A DNA stretch of 64,000 bases from Vibrio injensis (GTDB lineage Bacteria; Pseudomonadota; Gammaproteobacteria; Enterobacterales; Vibrionaceae): assembly GCF_001895205.1 (NCBI RefSeq), contig NZ_BDJF01000011.1, positions 1-64,000 on the forward strand, read 5' to 3'. Each line of letters begins with the position of its first letter. The first letter of the stretch is position 1. Under the pieces are notes generated by a model. That model had not been told where the DNA came from, made no database searches, and was given only the letters and a program-made list of their open reading frames with translations. Below, in pieces: positions 43,432 to 51,004 of this stretch. Position numbers and translations under genes: made by a program.

Positions 43432-45351
43432 ATGGCATTAATTACCATTCATAATGGGTTACTAGCGTTCGGTGATCATCCTTTGCTCGATCATGCGGAT
43501 TTTGCGCTGCAAGAAAACGAACGGGTATGTCTTGTGGGTCGCAACGGGGCAGGTAAATCAACGCTGATGAAGGTGTTGGCAAAAGAAGTCTTACTCGATG
43601 ATGGCAAGATGCAGATCATGCAAGATGTGGTGGTCTCACGTTTAGAACAAGATCCTCCTCGTGATCAAGAAGGTACTGTGTATGATTATGTTGCCGGAGG
43701 TCTAGCAGAGGCTGGTGAGCAGCTTAAGATCTATCAAGATCTTTTGGATCTTGTTACCCATTCGCCCACCGATGCCAATATTAAGAAATTATCAGCAGTT
43801 CAAGAGCAGCTGGATCACACTGGTGCATGGCGCTTTGAAGATAGAATCAATAATGTATTAACCGCCCTGAAATTGAATGGGCAAACTAAGCTTACCGATT
43901 TATCCGGTGGATGGCAGCGTAAAGCCGCTTTAGCTCGCGCCTTGGTTTGCGAGCCAGATGTATTACTGCTCGATGAACCAACCAACCATTTGGACGTGAC
44001 GACCATCGAATGGTTAGAAGGCTTTTTGAAAGATTTTCGTGGTTCGATTATTTTTATTTCTCACGACCGAACTTTTATTAAATCGATGGCAACACGCATT
44101 GTCGATTTAGATCGAGGCAAGTTAAATTCTTTCCCCGGTAACTATGATCAGTATTTAGTTGAGAAAGAAGAGCAATTACGCGTTGAAGAAATGCAAAATG
44201 CTGAATTTGATAAAAAATTAGCTCAAGAAGAAGTGTGGATTCGCCAAGGCATTAAAGCACGCCGTACTCGTAATGAAGGACGAGTGCGAGCCCTGAAAAA
44301 ACTTCGTGAAGAACGCAGTCAGCGACGTGAAGTGCAGGGCAAAGTTAACCTTAAGATTGATGATGGCTCCCGCTCAGGCAAAATTGTCTTTGAAGCGGAA
44401 CATTTGTGTTATTCGATTGATGGTAAATCGATCGTTAACGATTTCAGCTTTAATATCATGCGTGGCGATAGAATCGCCTTAATCGGCCCAAATGGCTGTG
44501 GTAAGAGTACGTTATTAAAGCTGTTACTCGGTGAATTAACCGCTGACAGTGGCCGTTTGCATTGTGGTACGAAACTTGAAGTCGCTTACTTTGATCAATA
44601 TCGAGAGCTACTCGATCCTGAGAAATCGGTGATTGATAACCTTGCTGATGGTAAACAAGAGGTGATGGTTGCAGGGCGACCACGTCATGCGTTAAGTTAC
44701 CTGCAAGATTTTCTCTTCGCGCCTAAACGGGCTCGAACGCCGGTGAAAGCTCTGTCTGGTGGTGAGAAAAACCGCTTATTACTGGCGCGGATTTTTCTAA
44801 AACCCAATAACTTATTGGTGCTCGATGAACCAACCAACGATTTAGATATAGAAACATTGGAACTTTTAGAAGATTTGCTTGCCAATTACCAGGGTACATT
44901 ATTATTGGTGAGCCATGATCGTGAGTTTGTCGACAATACCGTGACCACCAGTTGGATTTTTGAGGGTAATGGCGTTATTGAAGAGTTCGTTGGCGGATAT
45001 CATGATGCGCAGCAGCAGCGACAACAGGCCTTACAGACTCGTCTTGCGGATATTGAGCCGATAAAGCCAGTTAAAGCTGTTGATAAACCAGCTAAAGCCA
45101 GCGAAGTAAAACCGAAAATTAAAAAATTATCTTATAAGTTGCAGCGTGAGTTAGAAGAACTGCCTGCCAAACTTGAACAGTTTGAAACTGAGATTGAGAC
45201 GCTACAGCTGCAAATCAATGACGCTGATTTTTTCAGCCAGCCTGTAGAGCACACACAACCGATATTAGATAAGCTAGCGGCCACTGAGCAGGCGCTCGAA
45301 GTAGCTTTTGAGCGTTGGGAAGAGCTTGAAGCGATGCAACAGGAAAGTTAA
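43432..45351 (+). CDS. uup: ABC-F ATPase Uup
   Basis: The 639-residue soluble protein has two ABC domains without membrane segments: Walker A LVGRNGAGKST near 36 with signature LSGGWQRKAALAR near 155, and Walker A GPNGCGKST near 350 with signature LSGGEKNRLLLAR near 442. A linker and a C-terminal coiled coil (about 560-635) follow. Uup acts on ribosomes and its loss raises transposon excision in E. coli. Its stop overlaps the start of the next gene by one base (TAATG), suggesting coupling. Confidence 0.95.
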   Translation: MALITIHNGLLAFGDHPLLDHADFALQENERVCLVGRNGAGKSTLMKVLAKEVLLDDGKMQIMQDVVVSRLEQDPPRDQEGTVYDYVAGGLAEAGEQLKIYQDLLDLVTHSPTDANIKKLSAVQEQLDHTGAWRFEDRINNVLTALKLNGQTKLTDLSGGWQRKAALARALVCEPDVLLLDEPTNHLDVTTIEWLEGFLKDFRGSIIFISHDRTFIKSMATRIVDLDRGKLNSFPGNYDQYLVEKEEQLRVEEMQNAEFDKKLAQEEVWIRQGIKARRTRNEGRVRALKKLREERSQRREVQGKVNLKIDDGSRSGKIVFEAEHLCYSIDGKSIVNDFSFNIMRGDRIALIGPNGCGKSTLLKLLLGELTADSGRLHCGTKLEVAYFDQYRELLDPEKSVIDNLADGKQEVMVAGRPRHALSYLQDFLFAPKRARTPVKALSGGEKNRLLLARIFLKPNNLLVLDEPTNDLDIETLELLEDLLANYQGTLLLVSHDREFVDNTVTTSWIFEGNGVIEEFVGGYHDAQQQRQQALQTRLADIEPIKPVKAVDKPAKASEVKPKIKKLSYKLQRELEELPAKLEQFETEIETLQLQINDADFFSQPVEHTQPILDKLAATEQALEVAFERWEELEAMQQES

Positions 45352-47039
45352 TGAAACCAATAAGTAGTAACATGTTTAAGCTGACAGCGATCAGCGCGAT
45401 GATTCTGTCAACCACATCGGCCTCAGCGGCACTGTATCAAGTGATTGAGGTTACTCCACCAACTACTTTTGCTTTTGAAAGTGTTTATGGGGTCGCGATT
45501 CAACCGGGTAATGTTGCCTATGATAATCCATTAGGTTGCTTTGCCGATGGGACAACAGATTGTGCATCATCGTTTAAACTTGCCGGTGAAACTCGCCTTG
45601 TCGCCACCCATGCTGGACAAGCTATCGATGGTCTTAGTTACCGTGAAGAGGCACCATTTGGGATAGATAACGGATTTATCTATGTACAAGATGATGCAAG
45701 AGATTTTGAGCGTTATTGTCGTACGGCTCTACGCTATGCCATTTGTGAAACTTGGGCAGACATTCGTTGGAATGTTTGGAAAAAAGAAATTAATGGCGAT
45801 CAAACGCCAAACTCTATTGCTTTTGTTGAAGATCAAGCGACACCCATTGATGAAAATAATAATGTCGTCGTCAATAGTTTAACTTCAGATGCAAAGCCTA
45901 TCGGAATTAAAATTACTGTCGGTGATGTTACTGGTTCACGACGTAACTCGGTGAAAGCCTTAGTCGCCAATGAATTGATCGATATCAATGATGGCTTGCA
46001 AACTCGCGCTTGGAAAACCGATGAAACTTACACGGTCGGCAGTATTGCTCACGAAAAAACAAATAACCAAGGTAACTTTTACACCTCTAAAGGCGCGATT
46101 TGGGACAGATCAGGTAAAATAACGGAAATCCCTTGGCAAACGACAAATCCAGAACGAGATAATCGTTTAGCGCAAGGTAGTCTGCGAGATGTTACGGTCA
46201 AAGGCGGTAATATTTACGCGGTAGGTTATAACACCTTCTATGACGACCGTAACTTTATGCAAGCCAGCGTTTCTTCGGTAAAAGTAGGAGAAAGCAATTG
46301 GATTACTAAGCCAGTTGCAGGAGCAACCGTGCGAGAAAACGGTACTAGCGGTGATTTTATTCACTCTAATTCGCTGTTAACGGCCGTGAATAAGAATGGC
46401 ATTGCGATTGGTGAGGCTAAATTATCTCGCGCTGAAAGTGGAGCTTACGCTAATCGGTTATTTGTTGTTCCAGAGATTAACGATCCTAAAGCTAACTTCT
46501 TAAATGGCAGTATATTTTTTGCTGGAGCGGGGGGTAAAGCGGGGGCCATCAATAACTTTAATGAAATCGTCGGTCAGATTGATACCGAAGAAACTCGCGA
46601 AGTAGGCGGCAAACCGCGTCGTAAGCGAGGATTTATCTATCCTTATGGCACTTTAGAGCAAGGTAGTGTTCCTGAACGCCAGGCTATTTTCAACAACCGT
46701 GCGTGGTTATTAGATGATTTAACCAATGGTGGGGCGTTTTCTGGAGACAATAACCAATATCGAATTATTGCGGCTACCGATATTAATGATGCCGGTATAA
46801 TCGCGGCCACCGCACTAAAATGTACTGGTGGTTATGATTCTACCGCGCACAATGCCCAATGTGGTGCAGGAAAAGGACAAGAGAAAACGGTCGCAGTTAA
46901 ACTAGTACCAATTGCGGGGCAGACCTATGAGAATATTTCTCCTCGAGGTACGGATGATCCAGTGGCAGAGCGTAATGGTGCTGGACTCGGATTGTGGTCT
47001 TTGATTCTTGGTGGCTTACTTTGGTTCCGTAGAAAATAG
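45351..47039 (+). CDS. DUF3466 family surface protein with GlyGly-CTERM-like tail
   Basis: The 562-residue protein has a signal peptide ending near SASA, then a beta-rich region with repeated units seen in DUF3466 proteins (VYGVAIQPGNVAYDNPLG, NNFNEIVGQID, ATDINDAGIIAATALKC). The tail after about 540 has a small-residue stretch, a hydrophobic helix and FRRK at the end. This has the layout of a GlyGly-CTERM sorting signal, which rhombosortase cleaves before surface attachment. It is coupled to uup by a one-base overlap. The function is not known. Confidence 0.85.
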   Translation: MKPISSNMFKLTAISAMILSTTSASAALYQVIEVTPPTTFAFESVYGVAIQPGNVAYDNPLGCFADGTTDCASSFKLAGETRLVATHAGQAIDGLSYREEAPFGIDNGFIYVQDDARDFERYCRTALRYAICETWADIRWNVWKKEINGDQTPNSIAFVEDQATPIDENNNVVVNSLTSDAKPIGIKITVGDVTGSRRNSVKALVANELIDINDGLQTRAWKTDETYTVGSIAHEKTNNQGNFYTSKGAIWDRSGKITEIPWQTTNPERDNRLAQGSLRDVTVKGGNIYAVGYNTFYDDRNFMQASVSSVKVGESNWITKPVAGATVRENGTSGDFIHSNSLLTAVNKNGIAIGEAKLSRAESGAYANRLFVVPEINDPKANFLNGSIFFAGAGGKAGAINNFNEIVGQIDTEETREVGGKPRRKRGFIYPYGTLEQGSVPERQAIFNNRAWLLDDLTNGGAFSGDNNQYRIIAATDINDAGIIAATALKCTGGYDSTAHNAQCGAGKGQEKTVAVKLVPIAGQTYENISPRGTDDPVAERNGAGLGLWSLILGGLLWFRRK

Positions 47040-47057
47040 TTAAAATTTGTCAAACGA

Positions 47058-47093
47058 GGCATAGGTTCACAATTTTGGACTTATGCCTTTTTT
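47058..47093 (+). terminator. Intrinsic terminator after the DUF3466 gene
   Basis: GGCATAGGT and ACTTATGCC (one G-T pair) flank a 12-base loop and are followed by a T run. Confidence 0.8.
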
Positions 47094-47205
47094 ATTGCTT
47101 GAGAAAGGAGCGCTTTTGGTCGATTCTTAATGATGTGGTCATAAAAACGCCACATCATTTTAATAGTTGTAAGTTAGAAACAAGTTACTGTATGAGGACT
47201 GCACT

Positions 47206-47379
47206 ATGAAGAGACAAAAGCGTGATCGCCTGGAAAGAGCGCAATCTCAAGGGTATAAAGCAGGATTGAACGGCCGTTCTCCTGAGGAGTGCCCTTACCA
47301 ACAAACAGATGCTCGCTCATATTGGCTAGGTGGTTGGCGTGACGCCAGAGATGATAAACACTCAGGTCTCTACAAATAA
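47206..47379 (+). CDS. rmf: Ribosome modulation factor
   Basis: The 57-residue basic protein starts MKRQKRDRLERAQSQGYKAG and contains NGRSPEECPY and YWLGGWRDAR, a clear match to RMF, which dimerises 70S ribosomes into inactive 100S particles in stationary phase. A GAGGA site lies upstream of the ATG. The gene has its own terminator and lies before fabA, as in enterobacteria, with which it is convergent here. Confidence 0.97.
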   Translation: MKRQKRDRLERAQSQGYKAGLNGRSPEECPYQQTDARSYWLGGWRDARDDKHSGLYK

Positions 47380-47402
47380 TTTGCCACATACAACATGGTT
47401 CT

Positions 47403-47423
47403 AAGCCCCGAAAGGGGCTTTTT
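47403..47423 (+). terminator. Intrinsic terminator after rmf
   Basis: AAGCCCC and GGGGCTT close a GAAA tetraloop and are followed by five T. Confidence 0.9.
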
Positions 47424-47525
47424 ATTTTATTCCGTATTATATAATACCTAACTAGCGCACTATAACTTATTGTTGATGGCAAAATAAAACAGCCATTAAA
47501 GCTGCTTCATTGTTAAGTATTATTT

Positions 47526-48044
47526 TTAAAAAGCAGAAGTGTCTTGGAAAAGGCCCACTTTTAAATCTTTCGCGACGTAAATTTCTTTGCCATCAACTAA
47601 AACTTTACCATCAGCAAGCCCCATCACTAACTTACGGTTAACCACGCGCTTCATGTGGATCTCATAGGTCACTTTTTTGGCGGTAGGTAAAATTTGCCCA
47701 GTGAATTTTACCTCACCAACGCCTAGCGCTCTTCCTCTACCTTTGCCGCCAACCCAGCCGAGAAAGAAACCAACCAATTGCCACATAGCATCCAGACCTA
47801 AACAACCAGGCATTACAGGGTCACCTGGAAAATGGCAATCAAAAAACCAAAGATCAGGAGAGATATCCAATTCAGCGAGAATCAGTCCGTTACCAAAATC
47901 GCCTTCTGTTTCTGACATTTTACTTACCCGATCCATCATTAACATATTAGGCGCGGGCAGTTGAGGATAACCTTCACCAAATAGTTCACCACGGCTTGAG
48001 GCTAGAAGATCTTCACGATTATATGAGTCACGTTTATTGTGCAT
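47526..48044 (-). CDS. fabA: 3-hydroxydecanoyl-ACP dehydratase/isomerase FabA
   Basis: The 172-residue hotdog enzyme introduces the cis double bond for unsaturated fatty acid synthesis. The catalytic histidine lies in [15 protein letters not shown] near residue 71 and the catalytic aspartate in LGLDAMWQ near 85. Length equals E. coli FabA. The gene is preceded by a promoter whose spacer holds a FabR-like palindrome. The Lon-like gene lies upstream on the same strand with 69 bp between them. Confidence 0.97.
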   Translation of the reverse strand: MHNKRDSYNREDLLASSRGELFGEGYPQLPAPNMLMMDRVSKMSETEGDFGNGLILAELDISPDLWFFDCHFPGDPVMPGCLGLDAMWQLVGFFLGWVGGKGRGRALGVGEVKFTGQILPTAKKVTYEIHMKRVVNRKLVMGLADGKVLVDGKEIYVAKDLKVGLFQDTSAF

Positions 48045-48070
48045 AGTACTACTCCAATTTCAGATAGGAA

Positions 48071-48106
48071 GCATGTTAGTGAACGCATGTACGCTAAACA
48101 ACTCCG
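48071..48106 (-). promoter_or_regulatory. fabA promoter with FabR-like operator in the spacer
   Basis: On the minus strand TTGTTT and TAACAT are exactly 17 bases apart. The spacer holds AGCGTAC, four bases, then GTTCACT (48078-48095). This resembles the FabR operator AGCGTACA-N2-TGTTCGCT as I remember it. Binding of FabR would block the promoter, which fits the known control of fabA by unsaturated fatty acid supply. Confidence 0.65.
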
Positions 48107-48113
48107 ATCAGTG

Positions 48114-49754
48114 TTAGATAAACCAATTTTTTATTCTTTCGACTATTCCGGGCGGTTGAATATGTTTTTCAAAAAATTCAATACGTTCAGCAATTTTGCT
48201 GATTACGCTTTCTTCATCATCGCCTCTAAACGGCTTATTCATCAAAATTGGAATAGCCTCATCGACTGTGGAGACCGGCCAGATATTAAACTCACCGTTC
48301 TTAATACTTTCTACGACTTGAGAATGTAGAGCGAGATGTTTTAAGTTACTGTGCGGAAGAATCACACCTTGCTGGCCAGTAAAACCATGATGCTGACAAA
48401 CCCGATAAAAGCCTTCAATTTTTTCATTGAGCCCGCCAACGGCTTGAACTCGGCCAAACTGGTCAACGGCGCCGGTAACAGCAATTTGTTGATCAATAGG
48501 GTATTCTGATAAGGCGCTGACTAACGAGCACAATTCAGCGAGTGAGGCACTATCTCCATCCACTTCACTATATGATTGTTCAAAGACCACTGAAGCTGAG
48601 AAAGGCAAGGGGACATCAAGATGAAGAGCACTACTGACAAACGCTTGCATAATCATCATCCCTTTAGCGTGTAAATTACCACCAAGCTCGACCTTACGCT
48701 CGACATCAGCAATATCACCATCACCAAAATGAATAACACAAGATATTCGTGCAGGCTCGCCGTAAGATATTGGGTGACCTGCGACGTCAATAACTGTTAG
48801 GCCGTTAACTTGGCCAACTTGTTCACCCTGTGTCTCAATAATCACTTGTCCATCGAGAATGTCATCTAACGCTCGCTCTGGCAGATAAGAAGCTCGGTAG
48901 TAGCGTTGATTAATAGCTTGCTCCACATGCTGCTGTTCAATAGTTTGACCTTGAGATTCGATAGCAGATTCTTCGAGTAATGAACGATGCCACATCACGC
49001 AAAGTGGAGCGTAATGTTGATCCTCAGTATAACGAGCGCCCGCCGTCATTAGAGCTTTAATCGCATCTGGCGTAAGTAAAGGCAAATCGTAACGCTGAAT
49101 TAGCCAACGCAAATAACCTAGATAGGTCAGCATGCGATCATTTTCAATTTTAATATCGAGTTCCATTTCACTAAACAAACATAATCCAGCATGAATGTCT
49201 GAATCGAGAAAATCGATATCACCGAGTTGATGACGATCACCGACAACAATCAATTTAATGTTATAAGATTGACTGATAGGTGTCTGCAGTAGCGATTTTT
49301 TACTCACATTAATCGGAGATACTGGTTCACCGAGCACGGCAGCTTTTAGCATCGGCCAGCAGAGTGGGTTAGCAAGCAGTAAATTCGCTGAAATAATCAA
49401 ATAGCCATTATCTGCTTGGTCAAGTAATCCATGCGTTTGATGAATAACTTGACCATTTTTTACGGTAACTTGACCAAACAACATGGCCATGTCTAGTGTT
49501 TCAGTTCTAATCACTGGCACACAATGGGTGTTTTCAAGATGCTCTTTAATCAAACAACGATAAATGGAGTTATCTGGCGCATTGATCAGCAGAACTCGGC
49601 TAAAACCCTGTATATGTATGAAACGTTCAATCGCCTGTAACAGTCTTGGTTGAGTGTCGAAAAACGGCACCGCCGTTAATTGTGCAAACTGAGCCAGTGA
49701 TTCATTAAAATCATCATACTGGGGCGTTACTAAACGCCAGATATCTTGTGTCAT
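48114..49754 (-). CDS. Lon-like protease (YcbZ/LonH type) with degenerate ATPase region
   Basis: The 546-residue protein ends in a Lon proteolytic domain (about 330-530) with the serine in DGDSASLAE and the lysine in GGLNEKIEGF. The N-terminal half resembles an AAA module, but I see no Walker A GxxGxGKT, so ATP hydrolysis is unlikely. E. coli YcbZ has the same layout and the same position between matP and fabA. The role is unclear; it may degrade unfolded proteins without ATP. Confidence 0.88.
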   Translation of the reverse strand: MTQDIWRLVTPQYDDFNESLAQFAQLTAVPFFDTQPRLLQAIERFIHIQGFSRVLLINAPDNSIYRCLIKEHLENTHCVPVIRTETLDMAMLFGQVTVKNGQVIHQTHGLLDQADNGYLIISANLLLANPLCWPMLKAAVLGEPVSPINVSKKSLLQTPISQSYNIKLIVVGDRHQLGDIDFLDSDIHAGLCLFSEMELDIKIENDRMLTYLGYLRWLIQRYDLPLLTPDAIKALMTAGARYTEDQHYAPLCVMWHRSLLEESAIESQGQTIEQQHVEQAINQRYYRASYLPERALDDILDGQVIIETQGEQVGQVNGLTVIDVAGHPISYGEPARISCVIHFGDGDIADVERKVELGGNLHAKGMMIMQAFVSSALHLDVPLPFSASVVFEQSYSEVDGDSASLAELCSLVSALSEYPIDQQIAVTGAVDQFGRVQAVGGLNEKIEGFYRVCQHHGFTGQQGVILPHSNLKHLALHSQVVESIKNGEFNIWPVSTVDEAIPILMNKPFRGDDEESVISKIAERIEFFEKHIQPPGIVERIKNWFI

Positions 49755-49919
49755 TGAGTCATCGAAGTGATTAAAAGGATTGAAATTATATAGAAAAACC
49801 CTGACCGCGAATAGCTTTGCTATCAGGAATGATCATCAGAGTATTTTTTATTGCTGTGATTGAAACTCAGCAAAGCTTGAGTTACCCTGTCACTATGTAT
49901 TTATATGGACTTGCCGACT

Positions 49920-50369
49920 ATGAAATATCAACAACTCGAAAATTTGGAATGTGGTTGGAAATGGCAGTATTTGATAAAAAAATGGAAAGATGGCGAGTCA
50001 ATCACTTGCCACATTGATCGTAGTGAAGTGGAAAATGCGATAACAAAACTCAAATCTATCGAGTATGAACCCACATTAGTACTTGATTGGATCGCACAGC
50101 ATATGGCTCCTGAGCTAGAAAACAAGCTAAAACAAGCTATTCGTGCCAAGCGAAAGCGGCATTTCAATGCTGAGCAATTGCACACTCGTAAAAAATCAAT
50201 CGATCTCGATTATCGTGTGTGGGAGAAGTTATCTTCAAGAGCTAACGAGTTAGGTTGCACATTATCAGATGCTATTGAATATCTACTTAGTGAAGCATCG
50301 CGTAGTGAAAAAGCAAGCCGTGCTGTGAGCAGTTTAAAAGAAGATCTTAATAAATTGTTATCCAATTAG
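49920..50369 (+). CDS. matP: Macrodomain Ter protein MatP
   Basis: The 149-residue protein starts MKYQQLENLECGWKWQYLIKK and contains RAKRKRHFNAEQLHTRKKSIDLDYRVW, both close to E. coli MatP. The four-helix bundle is followed by a ribbon-helix-helix (about 85-130) and a C-terminal coiled coil for tetramer formation. MatP binds matS sites and organises the terminus region; exact matS sites are present in this window and dif lies 440 bp downstream. The start at 49920 follows the family; an ATG five codons earlier is possible. Confidence 0.96.
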   Translation: MKYQQLENLECGWKWQYLIKKWKDGESITCHIDRSEVENAITKLKSIEYEPTLVLDWIAQHMAPELENKLKQAIRAKRKRHFNAEQLHTRKKSIDLDYRVWEKLSSRANELGCTLSDAIEYLLSEASRSEKASRAVSSLKEDLNKLLSN

Positions 50370-50380
50370 GAGTGAATGAA

Positions 50381-50698
50381 ATGCTGTATGTTATTGTGAT
50401 TGCGGCAATCGGTATTTTTTGGCTAGTAGCGATTGATAGACCCATTTTAAAAGTCACGTTTAAATCTGGTCATATCGTAGCAAGCAAAGGACATTTTCCC
50501 GCAACCTTTAAACACAATGTCTGTGAGATAGCAGAATCAGCACCATTTGATGGTCATATGAAGGTTTATCATCAAAGAACCGGAATGAAACTTATCTTTT
50601 CCAAACAAGTGCCGAAGAAGGTCCAACAACGGATTCGCAATGTGTTTCCTCATCAAGGCTTTAAAACCTCAGGACCCAAAGCCAAAAAAGGTCGATAA
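50381..50698 (+). CDS. DUF3634 family protein
   Basis: The 105-residue protein has one N-terminal membrane helix (MLYVIVIAAIGIFWLVAI) and a small soluble domain rich in basic residues (LKVTFKSGHIVASKGHFP ... QRTGMKLIFSKQVPKKVQQRIRNVFP). It fits the DUF3634 pattern seen in vibrios next to matP. The ATG at 50381 has AGGAG eight bases upstream; a GTG at 50372 is inside that site. Function is unknown. Confidence 0.8.
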   Translation: MLYVIVIAAIGIFWLVAIDRPILKVTFKSGHIVASKGHFPATFKHNVCEIAESAPFDGHMKVYHQRTGMKLIFSKQVPKKVQQRIRNVFPHQGFKTSGPKAKKGR

Positions 50699-50806
50699 TT
50701 TTAGCTATAAAAAATCTGACTAGCGTATGGGAATACCTAATGGGGAAGAGAATCTTAGAGTGGACGATCAGAATCAATTCCATATTCCCTTTTTGCTACC
50801 ACTCAT

Positions 50807-50834
50807 AGTTCGCATTATGTATATTATGTTAAAT
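50807..50834 (+). other. dif chromosome-dimer resolution site (XerCD target)
   Basis: The 28-bp element has an 11-bp XerC arm AGTTCGCATTA, a six-base centre TGTATA and an 11-bp XerD arm TTATGTTAAAT. The XerD arm is identical to those of E. coli dif and V. cholerae dif1 as I remember them; the XerC arm differs from dif1 at one base, as does the centre. It is next to matP and in the intergenic space between the DUF3634 and hybrid-kinase genes. XerC/XerD resolve chromosome dimers here under FtsK control. No second copy or integrated element is adjacent. Confidence 0.95.
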
Positions 50835-50929
50835 GATCCACATGTAGATACACCAGACTTATCCTTACCGCACTTCTATTCTTCCTTTTGCTTATTGCAT
50901 TAAACATAAGTCTATTTACCATAAAGTAT

Positions 50930-50979
50930 ATAATTACCATATTGGTTCATGCTTGCACATTGAACAATATGGTAATTAT
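50930..50979. repeat. Long AT-rich inverted repeat near dif
   Basis: ATAATTACCATATT, a bulged G and GTTCA on the left pair with TGAAC and AATATGGTAATTAT on the right across an 11-base loop. The stem is about 19 bp. No T run follows on either strand. It lies between dif and the end of the hybrid-kinase gene. Confidence 0.7.
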
Positions 50980-51004
50980 TAAATATACTGATTGGCCAAT
51001 TTCT

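Noticed and set aside
49881..49893. GTTACCCTGTCAC just upstream of matP considered as an autoregulatory matS
   Set aside because: Two departures from the consensus; tempting because of position, but the match is not better than chance.
50699..51004. Possible phage or satellite remnant at dif
   Set aside because: The interval holds only dif and an inverted repeat; no second Xer arm pair, no replication or coat genes and no compositional break.
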